Shown piece after piece: positions 9,682 to 18,104 of a stretch of 64,000 bases of DNA. Below the pieces are notes generated by a model. It was given only the letters and a program-made list of their open reading frames with translations. It had not been told where the DNA came from and did not search any database. The position numbers and the translations under genes were made by a program. The stretch is taken from assembly GCA_900471925.1 (NCBI GenBank), contig UCGV01000033.1, forward strand, positions 55,881 to 119,880. The letters run 5' to 3'. The DNA comes from Hyphomicrobiales bacterium. Its GTDB lineage: Bacteria; Pseudomonadota; Alphaproteobacteria; Rhizobiales; Rhizobiaceae. The number at the start of each line of letters is the position of its first letter. Position 1 is the first letter of the stretch.

Positions 9682-10026
9682 CTATCGGGTCACACCCCAG
9701 AGATAGCCAACCGCAGCGACGATCCCCATGGCCATCAGCGGCTGATTTCTGATGATCGTTCTGATGCTGCCCAAGACCGTATCCGCATGTGACGCGGCAA
9801 AGTATGTTGGCACCGCAGTGTCGGTATTGGCATTCACTCTTTCTGCCTCTCCGGTGTCGATCCTCCCGGCCGGCACGCTGGTGCGTGTCATCGAAATCGG
9901 GTCCGATGCGGGAAAGGTGTCTTCGAGCCCGCGGTTGAGATCATCGTCGGTTTTTCGGTCGCGCTGGCGCGCCTTCTCATCCTCGTAGGCCTGAACGGCT
10001 GGCGACTTCTTTCGATTGTCTGGCAT
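9682..10026 (-). CDS. Small stress-type protein with C-terminal membrane segment
   Basis: A protein of 114 residues. A charged N-terminal half carries a LEDTFPASDP motif that recurs in many small rhizobial proteins. The C-terminus is a single hydrophobic segment (about residues 94-110) ending WGVTR, resembling DUF883-like membrane-anchored proteins. GGAGG lies seven bases before ATG 10026. A weak EcfG-type site lies 27 bp upstream. Function unknown; probably an inner-membrane-anchored stress protein. Confidence 0.75.
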   Translation of the reverse strand: MPDNRKKSPAVQAYEDEKARQRDRKTDDDLNRGLEDTFPASDPISMTRTSVPAGRIDTGEAERVNANTDTAVPTYFAASHADTVLGSIRTIIRNQPLMAMGIVAAVGYLWGVTR

Positions 10027-10052
10027 TGCGGATCCTCCGGTTGGTACGCATT

Positions 10053-10077
10053 AATTCGCTGTTGAAGCCGAAGTTCC
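10053..10077 (-). promoter_or_regulatory. Weak EcfG-like site
   Basis: On the minus strand, GGAAC (10077-10073), 16 nt, AATT (10056-10053). It fits only the loose GGAAC-N18-TT form, but sits 27 bp from the start of the gene at 10026. Confidence 0.35.
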
Positions 10078-10155
10078 GCGCACTGCTTGGGATGGTGAAG
10101 GTTGGCACCTTGTGGGCAATGATGCCGGCCCGTGCGGATCGTATGTCCGGCCGAC

Positions 10156-10359
10156 CTATTCTCCCGAGGCACCCAGGCCCTTTGGGCCCACGAGCTGGTT
10201 TATATCCTCACCAAGCGATTTTAGCGCGTCCATGGTTACGGCAAGCGCTGCCATGAGCATGGCGATGTCATGGTCGCCGCTTGACTGGGACAGTTCGTAG
10301 GATCTGGTCTTCAACTGGTGGCTAATCGTCGCCAGCTCTGCAAAACTCTCGTCGGTCAT
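10156..10359 (-). CDS. Small hypothetical helical protein
   Basis: A protein of 67 residues (MTDESFAELATISHQ start), predicted mostly helical, with a SSGDHDIAMLMAALAVTMDALK core. ATG 10359 is preceded by GGAGG at ideal spacing, which is why the longer open frame to 10470 is not used. Family not recognised. Confidence 0.65.
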   Translation of the reverse strand: MTDESFAELATISHQLKTRSYELSQSSGDHDIAMLMAALAVTMDALKSLGEDINQLVGPKGLGASGE

Positions 10360-10387
10360 GGTGATCCTCCGTGGTGCTATAGCGTGA

Positions 10388-10412
10388 AATCGCCGGCCGG
10401 CGATTTCGTTCC
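10388..10412 (-). promoter_or_regulatory. Weak EcfG-like site
   Basis: Minus strand GGAAC (10412-10408), 16 nt, GATT (10391-10388), 29 bp before the gene starting at 10359. Confidence 0.35.
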
Positions 10413-10457
10413 CGACCGATCGAACGAAGGATCTGGAGAGTGCTCGGCAGATCAAAG

Positions 10458-10482
10458 GGAACCGTGCCAACCTTAACTCGTT
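10458..10482 (+). promoter_or_regulatory. EcfG/RpoE2-type promoter, strict match
   Basis: GGAAC at 10458-10462, 16 nt, CGTT at 10479-10482. It drives the esterase gene starting at 10588 or 10606. Confidence 0.72.
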
Positions 10483-10587
10483 TCCGTGGGGGAAGACGTG
10501 CTCGCCACGTCCTCAAGCCTGCGAATAGCACCCTTGCATGCAACAAGACATCGCGCGCTCTGCCCCGCGCACGAGCTCGCCCCGTGA

Positions 10588-11616
10588 ATGCAACAGGTTT
10601 TCTCGATGTTCAAATTGCCCAGGCTGTCGCGGCTGCTCAAATCCCAGAAAAAAATCGGCCGGATCCTGGCAAAAACACTGACTGGATCGGCGCCAAAGCG
10701 CGCCAAACCGGCGCCAAGACGAACCGGCAGTGAGGCTCGACTTGCCGAGGTCGCCAGCTTCGGCAGTAATCCTGGTCGCCTGGTCATGAAGCTGGTCGTT
10801 CCAAAGCTGGGATCGGCAAAACCGCCCCTTGTCGTCATTCTCCATGGATGCCGGCAGACTGCTGAAAGCCTTGATGCCGCCAGCGGCTTTTCAATCCTTG
10901 CCCGCAAACGCGGCTTCCTGCTCCTCTATCCCGAGCAGACCGAGAGCAACAATGCGCAACGATGCTTCAACTGGTTTCGGCCGAGCGCGGTCGCGCGCGA
11001 TCGCGGCGAGTTGATGTCGGTCAGTCAGATGATCGAATTCATGTGTGTTCATCATCATGCCGATCGCTCCCGGATCTTTGTCGTCGGACTGTCGGCGGGT
11101 GCCGCACTGGTCTCTGCTCTGATTGCGACCTACCCGGAGCGTTTCGCCGGTGCCGCCATGATAGCGGGCATGCCATTCGGTGCCGCAAGAGACGCCATGT
11201 CTGCCCTCCGCGCGATGCGCTCCGGCGTGTCGCGTGCGCCGGCCGAATGGAGCGATCTGGTCCGGAAGGTTTCGCCGAACGCTGCGGTCTGGCCGCCGAT
11301 CTCGATCTGGCAGGGGAGCGCCGATCGGACCGTCAATCCGGTTAACGCGGCCTCATCCGTGACACAGTGGCTGGGGCTAGCCGGTGCCGGCACGACCGCG
11401 GGAAGAGCTGCCGCAAAACCCTGGGGTATGCTCACCAAATGGGCGCCGGCAGGCTCGCCTCAAGTGTCCTTCTATTCGCTGGACGGATTTGGCCATGGTC
11501 TGCCTATCCGTCGTGGGTCCTGCAGACAGCAGGCCCCCTCCGATCCCTACGTTATCCAAGCAGCAATTTCCGCACCACACGAACTCCTCCGGATCTGGGG
11601 TTTGAAAAAGGGATAG
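10588..11616 (+). CDS. PHB depolymerase-family esterase
   Basis: An alpha/beta hydrolase of 342 residues of the LpqC/PHB-depolymerase family. It has VVILHGCRQTAESLD (oxyanion region), the nucleophile elbow GLSAG with Ser169, a downstream WQGSADRTV segment carrying the probable catalytic Asp, and GFGHG with the probable catalytic His. The first 50 residues are basic and show no clear signal peptide, so it may be cytosolic. The substrate (short polyhydroxyalkanoate or other ester) is not determinable. ATG 10588 is used; ATG 10606 is equally plausible. It has a strict EcfG-type promoter upstream. Confidence 0.85.
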   Translation: MQQVFSMFKLPRLSRLLKSQKKIGRILAKTLTGSAPKRAKPAPRRTGSEARLAEVASFGSNPGRLVMKLVVPKLGSAKPPLVVILHGCRQTAESLDAASGFSILARKRGFLLLYPEQTESNNAQRCFNWFRPSAVARDRGELMSVSQMIEFMCVHHHADRSRIFVVGLSAGAALVSALIATYPERFAGAAMIAGMPFGAARDAMSALRAMRSGVSRAPAEWSDLVRKVSPNAAVWPPISIWQGSADRTVNPVNAASSVTQWLGLAGAGTTAGRAAAKPWGMLTKWAPAGSPQVSFYSLDGFGHGLPIRRGSCRQQAPSDPYVIQAAISAPHELLRIWGLKKG

Positions 11617-11826
11617 GCCCGCCAGGCCCGGCCATTGCGTGTGCGACACGATCCCGTAAAAGCCCGCGCCGCTATCCGCGTTTGTTGGGAGCGGTGCTGG
11701 TATTTGCACTGACATTGAGGATTGCAAACGTGAGATCGCGGACGCTGCCTCGTCATCTTCGCGCGCGTGCCTGCACACGATCGCATATCGGTCGAATGTG
11801 AGATCTGAGAATTCTTCTGTCAGGCA

Positions 11827-11851
11827 GGAACCTCCGGCAAACGGAGGAGTT
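11827..11851 (+). promoter_or_regulatory. EcfG/RpoE2-type promoter, near match
   Basis: GGAAC at 11827-11831, 16 nt, AGTT at 11848-11851, 24 bp upstream of the DUF3008 gene. The spacer holds a CCTCCG/CGGAGG inverted repeat. Confidence 0.45.
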
Positions 11852-11874
11852 TCGGGCTAGGAAGGAGATCCCAC

Positions 11875-12060
11875 ATGCCCGCAAAATCCAAAGCTCAGCA
11901 AAAGGCAGCCGGCGCGGCCCTCTCGGCAAAACGCGGCAAAACTCCGAAAAGCAAGCTCAAAGGCGCTTCCAGGGAAATGGTCGATTCCATGAGCGAAAAG
12001 CAGCTGGAAGAGTTCGCTTCCACAAGGCGCAAGGGCAAGCCACAGCACGTAGCCCATTGA
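11875..12060 (+). CDS. DUF3008 family small protein
   Basis: A basic protein of 61 residues matching DUF3008: PAKSKAQQKAAGAAL at the start and a MSEKQLEEFASTRRKGKP ending. A strong AAGGAG lies upstream of ATG 11875. Function unknown. Such proteins are common in stress regulons of alphaproteobacteria and may bind nucleic acid given the lysine content. Confidence 0.88.
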   Translation: MPAKSKAQQKAAGAALSAKRGKTPKSKLKGASREMVDSMSEKQLEEFASTRRKGKPQHVAH

Positions 12061-12324
12061 CATGGCGGGCCTGAAACCCCTGCACCTGAGACTTCCCACA
12101 TCGCCTCCGCGACCCTCAGCCCACGCGAGTGACACTTTGCTGTCCGCCTTGTTGATGAATCGCGTTTACGTCCAAACCCTTTACCTGTGGCGACAAAAAA
12201 GGGGTCTGGCTAGCGTTAGACGGGGGACAAGGTGCAGACCAAGGTGCAGACCCTGCGCCTGTCGCGTCTCAGTGAAGTCGCTGTCACTCGAATGAAGAGA
12301 TCGACAAGAAGGAGTAGACGCGAC

Positions 12325-12961
12325 GTGATCATCGTTCATCACCTCAACAACAGCCGCTCGCAGCGCATCCTGTGGATGCTTGAAGAACTCGGCCTTGACT
12401 ACGATATCCGCTTTTACAAACGCGGCGCAGACATGTCGGCTCCCGACCAGATGAAGGCGGTTCATCCCCTTGGAAAAAACTCCGATCGTTGAGGATGTGG
12501 ATGAGTTGGGACGTCGCGTTGTTCTCGTCGAGACAGGGGCGATCTGCGAATACCTGGTCGACAAGACCGGTGGACAGCTCGGACCTGTCAATCCATCCGA
12601 GCGCCTGCTCTACCGTCAGTTTCTTCACTACGCCGAAGGATCTGTGATGCCTGTCCTGTTTGCGGCTCTCGTCGCCTCGAAAGTACCTCTGCTCGGTGGC
12701 TTTGCAGCGCGGAAAGTCAGGCGCATGCTGGATGTTCACCTCGCCTATATCGAACAGGAACTGGCACTCCGTCCATGGTTTGCGGGCGAGGCGATGACGG
12801 CAGCCGACATCATGATGAGTTTCCCTCTTGAGGCGGCGCGGGCCCGCGCGGGTCTGGGTTCGAACAGCTCGGCCACCCTCCGGTGGATCGAGCGCATCCA
12901 GTCTCGCCCGGCCTATCGCCGCGCGCTGGAAAAGGGTGGCTCCTATGCCTTTGCCAAATAG
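12325..12961 (+). pseudogene. Glutathione S-transferase split by one extra A
   Basis: The N-terminal thioredoxin-fold part (SQRILWMLEELGLDYD) starts at GTG 12325 with GGAG upstream. It runs in frame to a six-A tract at 12474-12479, after HPLG. With five A the frame continues directly as K-T-P-I-V-E-D and on through the all-alpha domain to 12961 (WFAGEAMTAADIMMSFPLE). Read as written, the first frame stops at 12490-12492. The junction is exactly within the conserved GK(T/S)P(I/V)-type element, so the gene was intact before a +1 insertion or is misread here. GSTs of about 210 residues conjugate glutathione to electrophiles. Confidence 0.85.
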
Positions 12962-12995
12962 CCGTCAGGCGATCTCAAGACGTCTTTCGCCAACG

Positions 12996-13020
12996 GGAAC
13001 TTGAGTGACGAGCGGGCGTT
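12996..13020 (+). promoter_or_regulatory. EcfG/RpoE2-type promoter, strict match
   Basis: GGAAC at 12996-13000, 16 nt, CGTT at 13017-13020. The nearest downstream gene start is 13231, giving an unusually long leader of about 200 nt. Confidence 0.6.
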
Positions 13021-13230
13021 AGTGAGGACGCCAGGGGTGGCCTGGAGAATAAGTCAAAGTTCTTTCGAAATTGGGCACCGCAATTGCCAATCTGTCCGGA
13101 ACCGGCCACCGTCGTTGTCGCCGTCGCAAGCGTCCTCGTCTGGGCGATTTGCCCCAAGACGCCGACACAATTGGGGCCGCCGCCGATTAAACTGCCTGGA
13201 CGGGTGCCATCGTTGCAAGGAGGAATGAAC

Positions 13231-13416
13231 TTGAGCGAAACAGACGGTCTGATCGCCACCTATGAAGGAGAACTCGCCGCGCTCAATTCGAAGCTGACCG
13301 TCACGGAGAAGGGACGGCACGAAGACGTCAGTAAGGAGGAGATCACAAAGGGTCAGGAGCGGGTGGAATTCCTCAAGCGCGAAATCGCACGACTAAAGTT
13401 GGAAAAGCGACCATAA
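13231..13416 (+). CDS. Small coiled-coil hypothetical protein
   Basis: A charged, helical protein of about 61 residues (LIATYEGELAALNSKL and later EFLKREIARLKLEKR), likely a coiled coil. AGGAGG ends seven bases before TTG 13231 but only one base before ATG 13225, so TTG is the better start. Family not recognised. Its promoter may be the strict EcfG-type site at 12996. Confidence 0.65.
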   Translation: MSETDGLIATYEGELAALNSKLTVTEKGRHEDVSKEEITKGQERVEFLKREIARLKLEKRP

Positions 13417-13741
13417 CTGTGCGAACGCCTGCGCCGAGGCCGCGGTTTCGTATCGTCTAGCCGCATGTGGTGACAAGGGCGGTGTCACGAACGACGAAAA
13501 GCCGCTGGAGGATGCAACCGACACAGCGTCACCGTCTTGGCACCAAAATCTCGCCTTGAGGCCGAATTGATATGGCGAGAGGAGGCTCCAGCACCCGCGA
13601 ACTTGCGAAGATCTCAGTGGAGATGACGGCCCTCACGGCTCTTAAACACGCGCAGTCGCCGAGCTCAAGATGGGGCTGTCATATTCAAACGCCATAGAGC
13701 CAGACACCGGGCACACGTACTGAACACGAGGGCTAGAGGCA
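13417..13741. other. Intergenic region, nothing recognised
   Basis: 325 bp without a ribosome-binding-site-backed frame. A GTGACA/TGTCAC inverted repeat occurs near 13470-13490. Confidence 0.4.
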
Positions 13742-14683
13742 ATGGCTTCGAAGGGTTCTCGTCTGAGATTGGAAACTGTGCAGTCGCAAAGCCGTTATCT
13801 ATCCATGAGCGACCAGAAAACGGACGACCAGTCGACAGTGACGATCTCGTTTGAGTTCGACAGGATGGCGGTCGCCCGCTTCCGAGAGACATTTCCGAAG
13901 GCCCGGTGGAGCGACACGCTCCAGGCTTGGACCGTCCCGGGCAAGACTGCGGGCCGCCGTGTCGACCGTTGGATGGCCTCCGAGGCGGAGCGGCGCTCTC
14001 CCTTCGAGGACGAGAAGGGCCGCGACGCCTACGAATTCGAGCCGATCCTGAGTCCATATCTGCATGTTTGCGACCGCGGTTTCCGCGTCCAAACGCCGTA
14101 TTCCCGCACGGTCGTCGACGAGCTTCGGCAGATACCGTTCGCGCGCTGGAACGCAGACGACAAGGTCTGGGAGATTCCGTTTTCGTCATATGAGGATCTT
14201 CAGCACCGCTGGAAAGCGATCGAGGAAGCCGCCCAACGCAATGAGCCGGAGGAGCGGCGCAAGCGGGCGGAAGCGCGCCGAGGCACCGAGGCAGAGGCGA
14301 AGGTACGACGCCGTGCGAACGAACGGCGCAGGCGCAGGCTCCCGGTGTCGAGCGAGGACTTTCCGCCTGTCGGCAGGCCGATCGCGACGACGGCTTACGG
14401 AATTGTCGTGATCAGCGACATCACGGGCGAGATCGTCGATCCTGAAGAGGTCGCCGAGCACCATCCCGACGCCGGCGATGAACATGTTTGGGCAGATTGG
14501 CGACCAGCGGTGCTGGATGAACTGGTTCATACCTGGCCAGCACGCCATAAGCCCAGCGATTGCGAAAAGATGCGCGGGTGGTGGCAGCCGACGCTGGACG
14601 AGTTGAGGCAGGCAAGGCGAAACGCAAAATCACGCCATCGCCGCAAGCGGAAGGATGATGAAGCCGGGCATATCGACAGGTGA
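13742..14683 (+). CDS. Stand-alone protein with two HARP-like repeats
   Basis: A protein of 313 residues. Two similar units are visible: about residues 33-80 (FEFDRMAVARFRETF, then ARWSDTLQAWTVP) and about 108-160 (PYLHVCDRGFRVQTPYS, then ARWNADDKVWEIPFSSYEDL). Both follow the HARP pattern, in which a short strand-helix is followed by a tryptophan-rich hairpin. In SMARCAL1/HepA-related proteins this domain binds forked DNA next to a SNF2 helicase. Here no helicase motifs follow; instead there is an Arg-rich linker (about 165-205) and an acidic C-terminal part with WADWRPAVLDELVHTW. The start could also be ATG 13805. Assignment is by pattern only. Confidence 0.6.
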   Translation: MASKGSRLRLETVQSQSRYLSMSDQKTDDQSTVTISFEFDRMAVARFRETFPKARWSDTLQAWTVPGKTAGRRVDRWMASEAERRSPFEDEKGRDAYEFEPILSPYLHVCDRGFRVQTPYSRTVVDELRQIPFARWNADDKVWEIPFSSYEDLQHRWKAIEEAAQRNEPEERRKRAEARRGTEAEAKVRRRANERRRRRLPVSSEDFPPVGRPIATTAYGIVVISDITGEIVDPEEVAEHHPDAGDEHVWADWRPAVLDELVHTWPARHKPSDCEKMRGWWQPTLDELRQARRNAKSRHRRKRKDDEAGHIDR

Positions 14684-14728
14684 CGGTCGACCACGATCGC
14701 GCCGAGGCTCTCTGCAAAAGGAGGATCC

Positions 14729-15133
14729 ATGTACATCGACGGCGCATGTCATTGCGGACAAGTGCGATACCAGGCGGAGGTCGATCCTGGCGAGATAACG
14801 ATCTGCCACTGCACCGACTGCCAAAGGCTGACGGGTAGCGCCTACCGGATAACAATCACTGCACTGCGCGAGAATTTTCAGATCACCTCCGGCGATCCGA
14901 AGGAATATGTGAAGATCGCCGATAATGGCTGTCGGCGGACCCAGTTCTTTTGCCCGAACTGCGGATCGCCGATCTACACCACCGGCGAGTTAGGGGATGC
15001 TGAACAGGTCGGCATTCGGCTGGGCACGATACATCAGCGGCAGGAGCTGAAGCCGCGGGCTCAATTCTGGTGTTCGTCCTCCCTGTCATGGGCTCAAGAC
15101 CTTCGCGCGTTGCCGTGTCACGACGGGGATTGA
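14729..15133 (+). CDS. GFA/CENP-V family zinc protein
   Basis: A protein of 134 residues with the three cysteine clusters of the glutathione-dependent formaldehyde-activating fold: Cys7/Cys9 (ACHCGQVRY), Cys26/Cys28/Cys31 (ICHCTDCQRLTGS) and Cys75/Cys78 (FFCPNCGSPIY). These bind two zinc ions. AGGAGG precedes ATG 14729. The family was first linked to S-hydroxymethylglutathione formation, but most members have no proven activity. Confidence 0.9.
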   Translation: MYIDGACHCGQVRYQAEVDPGEITICHCTDCQRLTGSAYRITITALRENFQITSGDPKEYVKIADNGCRRTQFFCPNCGSPIYTTGELGDAEQVGIRLGTIHQRQELKPRAQFWCSSSLSWAQDLRALPCHDGD

Positions 15134-15232
15134 AGGTGATCGTCGGACGGCTTTCATGTCGGAAGCATAAAAGCACGCAACAACGGCGCGCTCTGAGAGT
15201 TTCGCATTGGTCGAAACCACAGGAGATCAATC

Positions 15233-15541
15233 ATGGCAGACGACAGCACCGTCACCATCTGCGCAAACTTCGAAACGCGCGAAGCTGCGGATCTCGCGGT
15301 CGAGCACCTCGTGCAGCAGCTCGGCATTTCGAGGCCGGACGTCTTCGTTCGGTCGGCCGTGGCAGAAAACACCTCGGGATCAAGAGCCTCCGGCGGCGAC
15401 GCTTCACATCAGGGCGCCTCCCGTGACGACGCCCCACTTGTCGGCGAGATCGAGGTTTCGGTCGATATTGCAGCCAAGCAAATACCTGCGGTCAACCGGA
15501 TCTTCGGAGATCTGGGAGCGATGCGGGTGTCGAGTCGCTAA
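15233..15541 (+). CDS. Hypothetical protein with two beta-alpha halves
   Basis: A protein of 102 residues. The N-terminal strand (STVTICANFETREAADLAVEHLVQQ) and C-terminal part (VGEIEVSVDIAAKQIPAVNRIF) look like two halves of a small ferredoxin-like fold separated by a Ser/Gly/Asp loop. AGGAGA precedes the ATG. A remnant resembling its RSAVAENTSG segment lies near 18390, suggesting a lost paralogue. The gene ends three bases before the truncated FAD gene. Confidence 0.7.
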   Translation: MADDSTVTICANFETREAADLAVEHLVQQLGISRPDVFVRSAVAENTSGSRASGGDASHQGASRDDAPLVGEIEVSVDIAAKQIPAVNRIFGDLGAMRVSSR

Positions 15542-15544
15542 ACG

Positions 15545-16138
15545 ATGACGGGCGCTGAAGAGAATGGACCTGCCCGCCCCATCCTGATCACGGGCGCGAG
15601 CGTGGCCGGCAACGCGCTTGCCTGGTGGCTGGGCAGACGGGGTTTCAACGTCACTGTCGTCGAACGCCATTCGCAGTTCCGCGACGGCGGACAGAATGTC
15701 GATGTGCGGGGAGCGGGCCGAAAGGTCGTGGCACTGATGGGCCTGGAACAGGCTGTGGCCACGCAGGGGACCGGCGAGACGGGCGTCAGGTTCGTCGACG
15801 AGAACGACAAGCCAATCGCCCAGTTCAACCTCGACGAGCTCGGCGCCGATGGTCCGACCGCCGAACTCGAAATCCTTCGGGGCGATCTCGCGCGGCTCTT
15901 CTACGACGCCTGCACTGGCGATGTCAGGTTTCGGTTCGACGATTACATCAAGGACGCTGCTGACACGGGGTGCTCGGTGAGCGTCGGCTTCAAAAGTGGT
16001 GCTCGGAAGGGATACGATCTCGTCGTCGTCGCGGAAGGCGTCGGCTCCTCCACCCGAGAACTTGTCTTCCCCGGAGAGAACGAAGCCCGATGGCTCGATG
16101 TCACGATGGGCTATTTCACCATTCCGGGCCACGAATAA
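15545..16138 (+). pseudogene. FAD-dependent monooxygenase, truncated after about 197 residues
   Basis: The N-terminal half of a PHBH-fold monooxygenase. It shows an ITGASVAGNALAWWLGRRG dinucleotide-binding loop, ERHSQFRDGGQNVDVRG, ILRGDLARLFYD, and the VVAEGVGSSTR motif equivalent to GADG. Family members are usually about 370-420 residues and carry a second FAD-contact motif near residue 290, absent here. The frame stops at TAA 16136-16138, inside one copy of a 34-bp repeat (16134-16167). A recombination-linked truncation is likely. Confidence 0.75.
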
Positions 16139-16167
16139 ATCATTGGAACGTATAGGTTTTCGTCGTG
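16134..16167 (+). repeat. 34-bp repeat, copy 1
   Basis: Differs from the copy at 18463-18496 at two positions. Contains AATAAATCATTGGAAC followed by TATAGGTTTTCG. Here it overlaps the stop codon of the truncated monooxygenase. Its GGAAC is not followed by a good -10 element, unlike copy 2. Confidence 0.8.
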
Positions 16168-16381
16168 CTGCTGGCGGCGGCAAACGCCGTATCCTTGGGC
16201 GGGCGGACAACATGGTGGCTGGTATCCGCCTTTCGGTTGCAATGATCAACGCCGGCTTCACAACACGGTTATGCGGACACGCATCGGGCTGCTCTCGGCA
16301 GGTTAACGCTATATTCGCAAATTGAAATACAAGCGCGGCGTTGTCGTGTATCACTGTTTTTTCAATGGATGGGGTGACGGC

Positions 16382-16696
16382 ATGGCAGCGAACAGATATG
16401 CGGCCTTTGCGCCGATCGGACTCACCTTCCCCAACAATCAGCGGCGAAAGATCATTCGCAACCTCGTCGACGCGGCCCATGTTCTGATCGAGGACTGGCC
16501 GCTCGACGATGGCGAAGACTACGTCGTCGCCGTCAAGGCCTGTGCCGATGCGCTCAGGGGAGACATTGACCCTGAAGAGTTCCGGCAGGCACTTCTGAAC
16601 GCCGCCGACGAGGCGGGCATTTCGGCACTGGCGCTTGTCGCCGGCGAAGCTTTGCGCGGCGATCATCGCGAGACACGTCGATTCCTGCAGGGGTAG
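16382..16696 (+). CDS. DUF982 family protein
   Basis: A protein of 104 residues with the DUF982 core: VLIEDWPLDDGEDYVVAVKACADAL, then EEFRQALLNAADEAG. ATG 16382 follows a GGGG tract at about 8 bases; a TTG at 16322 is an alternative longer start. The family is specific to rhizobia and relatives and has no known function. Two further DUF982 genes are in the window, one intact (28766-29041) and one with a premature stop (32027-32371). Confidence 0.85.
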   Translation: MAANRYAAFAPIGLTFPNNQRRKIIRNLVDAAHVLIEDWPLDDGEDYVVAVKACADALRGDIDPEEFRQALLNAADEAGISALALVAGEALRGDHRETRRFLQG

Positions 16697-16944
16697 TGGA
16701 GCAGTCCCGGCACGCTACGCACTGGAGGAAGCCTGACAGCATCATCGCGACCCATGGCGCAGCAAGATCAGCACCGATGAAGGCAACAACAGCGTGTCGA
16801 CATCACGACCGTGTCCTACGTGTGCCGCTTCACCCCTAAGGCGGCCCGGTGCTGGCAGGCGCCGTGGTCCGCTACGCTCTCGGGAAGCGAAGGACGCCTG
16901 GGCACGCGTTCTACCTTTGCGGTTTTGACTTTGACGGCTACGGA

Positions 16945-17484
16945 TCAGACCGGGATCTGATCACCGTTTGCGCTCGTGCTGCTTGGCGAGGACGCGCCGT
17001 CGCTGGCGTCGGGCACCTTTCCATCGGGCGTGAGATCATCGACCGCCGTCGGCAGATCGCGGGTCAGACGGGACAAAATTTCGTCACGGGATAGGCCGGT
17101 CTTTGCGGCAAGTTCGTTCAGCACGTCGGGACCGAGAGCCTCGGCGAGTTCGCCGTCATCGATACCCGCATTCGGGCCGGGCTTGATCCAGCTGTCGGCT
17201 TTCTCGCCATGGCCGTTCTGCTGGAAGGTTTTGAGAAGGTCGCCGAGACCGCCGCTCAAAATGCCGCCGGTCGTCAGGCCACCGAGCAGGTCGCCGAAAC
17301 CGCCGGGACCGGCGAAAATTCCCCCAGAACCGCCCGGCTGGGGCGCCGCGGCCTCCGTTGGACCACCGGCAGGCGTCTTCTGCGGGTTCTGGATGCCGCG
17401 AATGATCTCAGCGATCTTTTCGCGATTCTGATAGCCGGCGACGGCGAGTACGCCGAGGAGGGCTTTCATTGGTCCGCTCATCAT
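16945..17484 (-). CDS. yidB: YidB family protein (DUF937-like)
   Basis: A protein of 179 residues. A short hydrophobic N-terminus (MKALLGVLAVAGY) is followed by a Gly/Pro-rich linker with GGFGDLLGGL repeats, and then by the conserved YidB C-terminal domain (ADSWIKPGPNAGI, then LAAKTGLSRDEILSRLTRDLP). GGGAG lies seven bases before ATG 17484; the open frame extends to 17619 but has no better start. A strict EcfG-type promoter is 82 bp upstream. The YidB function is unknown. Confidence 0.88.
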   Translation of the reverse strand: MMSGPMKALLGVLAVAGYQNREKIAEIIRGIQNPQKTPAGGPTEAAAPQPGGSGGIFAGPGGFGDLLGGLTTGGILSGGLGDLLKTFQQNGHGEKADSWIKPGPNAGIDDGELAEALGPDVLNELAAKTGLSRDEILSRLTRDLPTAVDDLTPDGKVPDASDGASSPSSTSANGDQIPV

Positions 17485-17565
17485 GGTTCGTCTCCCTTTG
17501 CCAACGTGGTTATCGCGCCATGCCCCATGCGGGTATGCCGTCGATCTGGGGTGGCTGAAATGGTC

Positions 17566-17590
17566 AACGGGGGACCGGCCAGAGTGTTCC
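17566..17590 (-). promoter_or_regulatory. EcfG/RpoE2-type promoter, strict match
   Basis: Minus strand: GGAAC (17590-17586), 16 nt, CGTT (17569-17566). It points to yidB. Confidence 0.75.
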
Positions 17591-17615
17591 GTTAGGCTAA
17601 GCGGCGGTACCACTT

Positions 17616-18041
17616 TCATTGCCGGCGTCGGCCACGCTCGCCCCGATGCTCTCGCAGGGAAATGTCCGGAACCTCCACCCGGAAGTGGTCCAGGATGATG
17701 GACGCGTTGCGCCGGTGGGATCTGAAGAAAATATCGAAGGCGTCACCGATAACGGGGAACAGGCCGGACGCGGTATCGAGCGCCAGATTAGTGAGCATGG
17801 CTGCAAGCTTATGAACCGGAAGCCCCAGCCGCCGGGCTTCGTTGACGATAAAGAGGCCGATCAGAGAACCGGCGATGTCTCCGACACCGGGAATGAGACC
17901 GAGAACGGCATCGGCGCCGAGCCGCACGTTCGTACCAGGAATGCGCAGGGCCGTATCCATCAGACGCGCAAGGCGAACCACCCGCTGGATCCTGGCCTGA
18001 TCGACAGCATTCGGCGGCAGGTTTTTCGGGCCCTGTAACAT
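17616..18041 (-). CDS. DUF4112 family membrane protein
   Basis: A protein of 141 residues matching DUF4112: RLARLMDTALRIPGT, then the hydrophobic GADAVLGLIPGVGDIAGSLIGLFI, then FPVIGDAFDIFFRSHRRN. Two short membrane-associated segments are likely. AGGAGG lies seven bases before ATG 18041, with an EcfG-type promoter 39 bp upstream. Function unknown. Confidence 0.9.
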   Translation of the reverse strand: MLQGPKNLPPNAVDQARIQRVVRLARLMDTALRIPGTNVRLGADAVLGLIPGVGDIAGSLIGLFIVNEARRLGLPVHKLAAMLTNLALDTASGLFPVIGDAFDIFFRSHRRNASIILDHFRVEVPDISLREHRGERGRRRQ

Positions 18042-18079
18042 CAAACCACCTCCTGTCTCGTTGCGGCGTTCGGTGACGA

Positions 18080-18104
18080 AACCCGTTTGGGCGCGACGAG
18101 TTCC
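18080..18104 (-). promoter_or_regulatory. EcfG/RpoE2-type promoter
   Basis: Minus strand: GGAAC (18104-18100), 16 nt, GGTT (18083-18080), 39 bp before the DUF4112 gene. Confidence 0.72.

Noticed and set aside
10097..10108. AAGGTTGGCACC also near 40529, resembling a sigma-54 -24 element
   Set aside because: No TTGC-type -12 element at the required spacing in either place.
15404..16666. Minus-strand 420-codon frame across the monooxygenase and DUF982 genes
   Set aside because: Antisense to family-matched genes; no motifs of its own.
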